DNA of 64,000 nucleotides from Paragyromitra xinjiangensis (lineage: Eukaryota; Ascomycota; Pezizomycetes; Pezizales; Discinaceae). The number at the start of each line of letters is the position of its first letter. Within the stretch, counting starts at the first letter, position 1. Positions 58,301-64,000 of this stretch are shown here, one piece after another. Under the pieces are notes generated by a model, which was given only the letters and a program-made list of their open reading frames with translations, was not told where the DNA came from and made no database searches. The translations under genes were made by a program, and so were the position numbers. The stretch spans positions 1,687,001-1,751,000 of the forward strand of contig JBCAMK010000004.1 of NCBI GenBank assembly GCA_038503065.1. The letters run 5' to 3'.

Positions 58301-60616
58301 TCTCGACGGCTGCGGTGAAGGCTTTAAAAGGATAGCGCCTGGTTATAATTTAAAGAACCAAATACGGTTTCAAGGAAGTACCTCGCCTGCCGAAAAGAAG
58401 AAGAAGAAGAAGAAGGAGGAGGAGGAAAAAGCAAAGAAATGTAGGTACCCACATCACTTCAATGACTGTGGTTCGTGGCGATATCGTTCCCCGATCATCG
58501 ATGGCCAGCTTTCAACATAGGCCTCAGATGTAAGGTCTCTGGGCACACGCTAAAACTGTAGAATATGTACTGGATAGCTGGGTAGATACATATAATTTCT
58601 CTCTCCGCACCCCTGTGGGTGAAATGTGCACGAACATTGTATGCTATAGTGAATTATCTACGCAGCTATTCCAGCTTACTAATGTACGCAGATCAACAGA
58701 TCACACTAGGGCTAGTGTAAATTCCTTTTTTTTTTTGTTAATTGCACTTGTCGGGTCCAGATTGTAGACCTCGTAGGAAGATAACTTGACTAGCCTAAAT
58801 AAGTCTAAGGATATATTGTGGTATTTTTGCAGATACACCGTTGAGCACGGTGCGCAGCAACTATAGGCAGTAGGGTATGGGAACGAGCTTAGCCTTTGAG
58901 ACATCAATAATCCATTACGAGTACGAACTTAGATCATTTTCTTGAACGAAGACTTCATGCGAATCAAGGGGAACTATATCTCCGTCTAGCGACTACTGTG
59001 CCCTGTCTTCTTTTCTTGGGGGTAGGTTGATGGTCTGGGGTTGAAAAGTAGCAATACATAACCACGTGTACATGTAGCCTCAAGTCACGGCAAGGTACTC
59101 AAATTCATCTTGCATGTTACTTAACAGCGCATACTTGCCACAGCTGTAAGCAAATAATTAAAGAATAGTATGAAGGTTCTAAAAATTGGATGATTGGGTT
59201 GCCCACAAAGATGTTGATTATATGTAGTATTGATGGCTTCAAAGCATACATGTATATGTGATTACCAGCTTAGAAGATGCCAAAGGCTCTGGGAGTTGAT
59301 TACAGTACTTGTGTTTGGTTCATCGTGAATAGTATCTCGGTAGTCGAGTGAGACTTCGTGCACAAGGTTCGCTTTGTTAAGTTGCCAACTCTGATACTAT
59401 TTGCACCGGCGAGAGTCTATGTATCTGATGGAGAGCAGGGATTTAAGTCAGCTCAAATCGGCACCTGAGAGGTACTTTGGTCTTGTGGCGAAACTCGACG
59501 GGATTGCCAATTAGGGCTCAGCTTACTAGACTAGGATAGGATGACCCCCACATCCCGCGTTATAATTCTGACTGCTTACGACGGCAACCTGAGTCCAACA
59601 GTTTTTATTCGAATTTGTCGACAGAAAACTCCACCTAAGAAGGAACACGGGGGTTTTTTCACGGATCTGAATGTAGAAGCATACTAGGAATTAGGGGCGC
59701 GGATTTTTGGCGTAAGTACCTGAGTGCTCGTAGGTGTTTAGTGAATTCTTCCACTGCCCCGCTGCACCCCTATCCAGTCACCGCAGCAGAACATGGAGCA
59801 GCATCTAGACAATAGCCCGGCTAGGCAGGCGCATGCTTCTGTAACTGTAGGATACCATGCTATGAAAATTAACCGAAACAGCATTCCTTGGACAGGTCTT
59901 TTGTGATTTTCAAAAGATCTAGCAAGGGGAAATAAATAAAACCTAAAGGTTTAATGTCGGTAGCTGTTGCTTAATTTTGAACATCTTCAATCGGAATGCT
60001 ATCGGAAAAAGTAGGGAGGTAATCTAGTGGGCTACGACTGCTAGAAAATAAGAGAAAAAGCAAGGTGATGCCCGTACCACTAAAGGTTAGTTCTAGGGAC
60101 AAAAAACCTGCAAGTCAGCAAAAAATTGCAAGATGAATAGCCCTATCCGTTTTCGTTGGCCGTTCAGTTTGATATGTGACACGCATCTCACTTGGCCATA
60201 TGTGGCCCCTAGGCATCGGGCGAAGAAACTCGCTCATAAAATAGGTCAAGGGGATTCGGAAAAGGCCCAAGAATGTCGATTTTTCTATCATATTTCGCCA
60301 AGAAAGAGTAGAAAGCCTAATCCAAAAAACCAAGACCTTAAAACTGAGAAGGAAAGTCCATTATAAACATCGCCCGATGTACCATCAGGCACCCATGAAT
60401 AGAGTAGTTGAAATCAATCGCATCCTTTAATATCTTTTTAAAAAGCCCTATCGATAGAAAAAATAATAATAAAGGAATCCAGGAAAATACAAAGGGAGGA
60501 AATAAGCAAGCTCATCTTATTTTCATGGCCGAAATTCTCAACAGGAGTCTGAGTATAAAATGCCCTTAACCTAAAGAAAAAGGGAAGATCGTTAATAGGG
60601 TGCTTTTACGCACCTT
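52301..60616. other. 8.3-kb stretch without a recognisable gene
   Basis: I see no known family on either strand. The best open frames (57202-57645 minus, 147 codons; 52287-52793 plus, 168 codons; 57896-58141 minus, 81 codons) lack motifs. 54890-55140 looks weakly protein-like in one frame (RPVRICLSGSPHHSGNDHQI) but has no start or splice structure I can defend. A GAA microsatellite lies at 58395-58430; TACATGTA occurs at 59069 and 59247. Confidence 0.4.
58395..58430 (+). repeat. GAA/GGA trinucleotide repeat
   Basis: AAGAAGAAGAAGAAG followed by GGAGGAGGAGG; an imperfect purine-only tract of about 36 bp. Confidence 0.75.
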
Positions 60617-62865
60617 TTACTCTTCGGAACTGATACTGCCTCCGGTGTCACTGCTCCCAATACAATCCGGTGGAGTGGTCCATCCATGAATGCAATCTCC
60701 TTCACTTTTGAAACAATACATCCTAGCTTCACCATCCTCGCTTCCTGTGACCATATTGGAGTCGCTTAACCCAACGCATGTCACTGGGCCTTGGTGCCCT
60801 GTTATAGTTCTTTGACAGCGCCCAGTACGAACGTCCCACACCTTGAGCATACGGTCTTGGGCACCGGAAATGACGCGAAGAGAGTCGGCAGCAAGAGCCC
60901 ACACACCCTCGACATGACCAAAGAGGGTCTTGGTGCATTTACCCGTAGCAACATCCCAGAATTTTATAGTATTATCGAGGGCTGCGGTGATCATTTTTTC
61001 GGGCGGCGGAGCCCGAGGACGTACTTTCGGCCCAGGGGATTTTGTATCTCGGTATTCCTGCCATGAGTGATGGGGGTGCTGGTGTGGTGAAAGGGTTGTC
61101 TTCGGAGCGGTTTCTTCCCTCGGGGACTTAGGAGACATATAGCCTGGCAACTGCATAGGTATAACTTGCTGAACATGCCCGACGTGCCCTTCGAAAACAC
61201 GTACACACGCCCTGGTATCCAAGTCCCACATTCTTACTGTCTGATCATCTGATGCCGAAAATATCATCCGCGAGTCAGAGTCTATGCGAACTGAATTCAC
61301 CCAGTCTGTATGGCCTTTTAATGCATAGCAACTTTTATCTGCGAAATTCCAGATCTTTATGGTCGTGTCAACTGATCCGGACGCAAGGAGGTTGTCATTA
61401 AAGTGAAGACAGATCACGCCACCTGTGTGGCCGGGAAGTGTAGATAGACACTCTCCCGTCCGCCAGTTCCATATTTTTAGAGTTTTATCAAGCGACCCTG
61501 AAATGAGCTTCCTTTCATCAAACATGAGAGCGCGGATCCCAGAATCATGCCCGACCAATGTTCTAATTTCTTCGCCGGTTTCGATATTCCAGATTTTGAC
61601 TGTACTATCGTAAGAGCCCGTTGCTAGGATAGCGTCATCGAATTGCAAGCACATAATCCCATCAGTATGCCCCTTAAAAATCTTTTTGGTGCATCGTCCT
61701 CGTCGCCAGTTTGACTCGACTTTAAACCTCTCCGAATAGACATCTTTCCAGGGCCGGGTTGGGGGTACCTCGATCGTGCGCTGGCACGAGCGTTTGGGTG
61801 GTGTAACTGTTGTCATTTCGACTTCTGGAGAAGCACTGTCATTGTCATTGGGACGTTTGCCATGAATATTGAGGTTGTTTGTTCCGGTCGTGATTTCTGT
61901 TGTGAATATATTGGGTTCTTTGGCTCGACGTTCCATTTGCCGTTTTGTCATCCGCAATCTCTTTCTCTCTAATAGTGGTAGACCCCAGCCACACTTGTCA
62001 CATTTCCGGTCGATATGTTGCTCGCACATCTTATGCCAGACTACATCATCATCGGCCAACATTCTCCACCTGTGGCTTACTTGTGCGGCTTTGCATAGTG
62101 ACGCCGTGTCGAGATAGCATAGTATCTTGAAAGAAATCTCTGGGGGAAGAGCGCTGAGAAAATCGATGCGGATTAAGTCTCGAAGAGCGGCGGAGATAAG
62201 AGAGAGCTGAGGGAAGCAACACTGGGTTAAGATACCCTGGAGCATGAGGTTTCGATGTGTAGCCGGAGCCGCAGAAAACAATGACCACACGTCAGAGATT
62301 GCTTGTTGATCTGCAGCTGGAAGAGTTTCCATCCCCTTGAAACGTGAATCAGCGACAATGCATGCACAGAGCAGCAGAGGAAGCTTGGCAGACAAACCTT
62401 CTGCAGCTGCTCCATGTTCGGCTCATCAGCCTGTCTTCGACATTTGATATCGGGTCTGTGCCTGTAACAAAATTTCGTGTTGCCCTTCTGCTCGATGTCC
62501 TGTTGTGTGTCCTGCTGTTCTTGAGGACCTTGAGGAGCGTATTGCCCAGGGATGTGCTTTGAAAGGAAAGGAGCGACATCTTTTCGGACGGATTCGGCGG
62601 TGTCTGCTGGAATAGCAGCAGCATAGAGCTCAGGCTCGCTATCGTCCATTTCAGAGGCAGAACTGCTATTGAAGACGGAGGCTCTTTTAAGTTTTTTGAG
62701 AGGTCTCTCTACGTCGCCACAAGGCTTCACTAGGGACGAGATGGAAGCCAAAAGCGTGGGGGTGATTGGGAGTGATCGTTTGTGGGATAGAGATGGCAGT
62801 TGTGTTGGTGTTGGTGGTAGTTGTAGTGGTGGTGGAAGAGCACGTCGTTGTGGGGCAACCGTCAT
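60617..62865 (-). CDS. sconB: F-box/WD40 protein, sulfur controller (sconB/MET30/scon-2)
   Basis: Substrate receptor of an SCF ubiquitin ligase that represses sulfur-assimilation genes by acting on the bZIP activator (MetR/Cys3/Met4). Exons: 62398-62865 and 60617-62335, 2187 nt, 728 aa. The N-terminal family block is split by the 62-bp intron ([20 protein letters not shown] ... LQK, then [20 protein letters not shown]). The F-box lies at about residues 218-265 ([20 protein letters not shown]), followed by the family Cys motif [17 protein letters not shown]. Seven WD repeats run from about residue 377 ([26 protein letters not shown]). A ~55-residue Pro/Ser/His-rich insertion separates repeats 5 and 6. 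The start is the first ATG in frame (62865, AAAATGACG); the frame is open further upstream but without ATG. Confidence 0.95.
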
Positions 62866-63603
62866 TTTTGTCGATTGTGGCGTCCAACCAGGGGAATTGG
62901 AACGGGTGTGACGAAAAGCTGGACGTGGGGGGAAGGTGGATTTGCTTGTTTGGGGGAAGAGAGAGCGTTGGGTGAGAAGGCAACGTTTGATGTTCGACAA
63001 CTCTCGAGATGGAATGATGGTGGCGGGATTCGGTGATTTTCTTTGTTTTTTCTATGGTGAAATACTCTTCCTTCTGCTCTGCAATAGCGAAGGAAGGAGA
63101 AGGCAATGGATGAGTTTTTAACGATGGGTCCTACTCGGCTGGTTGACGAGACGGTCTTTGGGCGTTGGTATGTGCATGGGTTAGGGTTTGAGGATACTTC
63201 AACGTTCTCATCATTTTCTCGGCGATGGCACCATCACACGCAAGCTTTCTTGAGGAGTTTGGACGTTACCCGACGGGAGCTCAAACTTGCCACCCCGACG
63301 GGAATACGACAGATTCGGCCAATAACCCCCTCCTGCTGCTATTGTTCTTGCGTGCTCGGCTTGAGGCTCTGATCATCCCGCATTCCCGTGAACGCCATCC
63401 GTCTTCAGCATTACAGGATAGTTTTGCTGTCATAGCTCTAGATACTTAATTTGCTATCGTAGATAGCTAGAGTCCCTTTCTTGCTTGAGTCCCGGTATCC
63501 TCCTCCACTCGCGAAGAGACACAAACTCGCCACTAAAAAATAATTCTATAAAACAGTAAACGGTTAGGTCCGCAATACAAATATAGCATTAGTCGCATCG
63601 AAA
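62866..63603. other. shared divergent promoter region of sconB and ATG17
   Basis: 738 bp separate the two start codons. No gene seen. The sconB-proximal part is GT-rich on the plus strand; the ATG17-proximal part is AT-rich (AAAAAATAATTCTATAAAAC, with TATAAA near 63547). Regulation from a common region is possible. Confidence 0.5.
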
Positions 63604-64000
63604 ATGTCACCATCTTTGCTATCGGTTTTGCAGCAGCCCGCCTCCCCAGCACCTGCGGCAGCTAGAGGAGCTGACCCTTCCACGTCAGTGGATTTGACCA
63701 CCTGGTTCCTTAATGCCAAACGATCACTCTCATCTGTAGGGCTGTGTGCTCGCGCAAATGCCCTAGTAGATTCCGCAAGAGTTGCTTTGCAGGAAGCGAT
63801 TGTCGTTTCCTCGAGATGCATCTTTTTGCGAAATGCTTTGCAGGATCAACTGCTTGTTGCAGTCCAAATAAACAGAATGATGCATACCGCTCGGGAAGTT
63901 TCCAGAACCGAATTTGAGGTTTGTTCTCTTTGAATACTGTTGCTGCTTCTTTGTGTTTTCTGTGAACTTGCTTCGGATATACAGAGCCTATGATAAGATT
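63604..64000 (+). CDS. ATG17: autophagy scaffold protein Atg17, 5' part
   Basis: Atg17 forms the crescent-shaped Atg17-Atg31-Atg29 scaffold that nucleates the pre-autophagosomal structure and engages Atg1-Atg13. The visible exon 63604-63918 codes 105 residues: a short Ser/Ala-rich lead and then the conserved N-terminal helices (LTTWFLNAKRSLSSVGLCAR, ANALVDSARVALQEAIVVSS, LRNALQDQLLVAVQINR, SRTEFE). KRSLSS followed by RAN and the spaced SAR/ALQE pattern match Atg17 of other filamentous fungi. A GTTTGT donor follows at 63919; the acceptor near 63984-63986 cannot be fixed because only ~15 bp of the next exon lies in the window. The gene continues past the edge. Confidence 0.85.

Overview
The window is from a filamentous ascomycete (Pezizomycotina). 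Genes carry short GT-AG introns of about 50-180 bp. The gene set is fungal: a fungal-type cytosolic acetyl-CoA carboxylase, a sconB/MET30 F-box WD40 protein, ATG17 and a fungal SND2. The retroelements are a chromodomain Ty3/gypsy element and a LINE-like element. Gene density is low, with nine recognisable host genes in 64 kb and long intergenic stretches full of small inverted-repeat elements. That resembles repeat-rich early-diverging Pezizomycotina such as Pezizomycetes, but the class assignment is only an inference.

Layout. 1-3.3 kb: a broken zinc-knuckle fragment, then histone H4 (+) and a converging SND2/TMEM208-like ER-targeting protein (-). 3.8-19.7 kb: one nested transposon cluster. 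A 5'-truncated LINE (sense strand minus) is split by a complete but decayed Ty3/gypsy chromovirus (4073-14490) and by a solo LTR of the same family (15558-18614). Each of these is in turn split by a copy of a ~2.04 kb terminal-inverted-repeat element that carries a 40-bp minisatellite. 21.2-23.5 kb: gamma-glutamyltransferase (-, six exons). 28.8-36.1 kb: acetyl-CoA carboxylase (+, seven exons). 36.1-44.6 kb: a gene-poor, repeat-rich stretch. 44.6-46.5 kb: YAF9-type YEATS protein (+) converging on a mitochondrial BolA3-like protein (-). 48.6-50.9 kb: a glycogen-targeting PP1 regulatory subunit with CBM21 (-). 50.9-60.6 kb: no recognisable gene. 60.6-64 kb: sconB/MET30 (-) head-to-head with ATG17 (+, running off the window).

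The host genes are unrelated housekeeping functions: chromatin, ER targeting, glutathione turnover, lipid synthesis, iron-sulfur cluster delivery, glycogen control, sulfur regulation and autophagy. They do not form a cluster.

The most interesting part is the nested cluster. The two gypsy insertions now have mismatched target duplications. Flipping the 1,067-bp segment 14491-15557 gives both insertions perfect 5-bp duplications (CTTAT and AATAA/TTATT), and with the insertions and duplicated bases discounted the LINE reading frame stays continuous across all junctions (759 codons including stop). This is a footprint of recombination between inverted LTRs, or of a repeat-mediated misassembly. 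The ~2 kb TIR element (2-bp target duplications, no visible transposase, a 40-bp repeat open in all three sense frames) does not match a superfamily I can name. The intergenic DNA also holds at least seven different TA-flanked foldback elements and a strikingly recurrent palindrome, TACATGTA.
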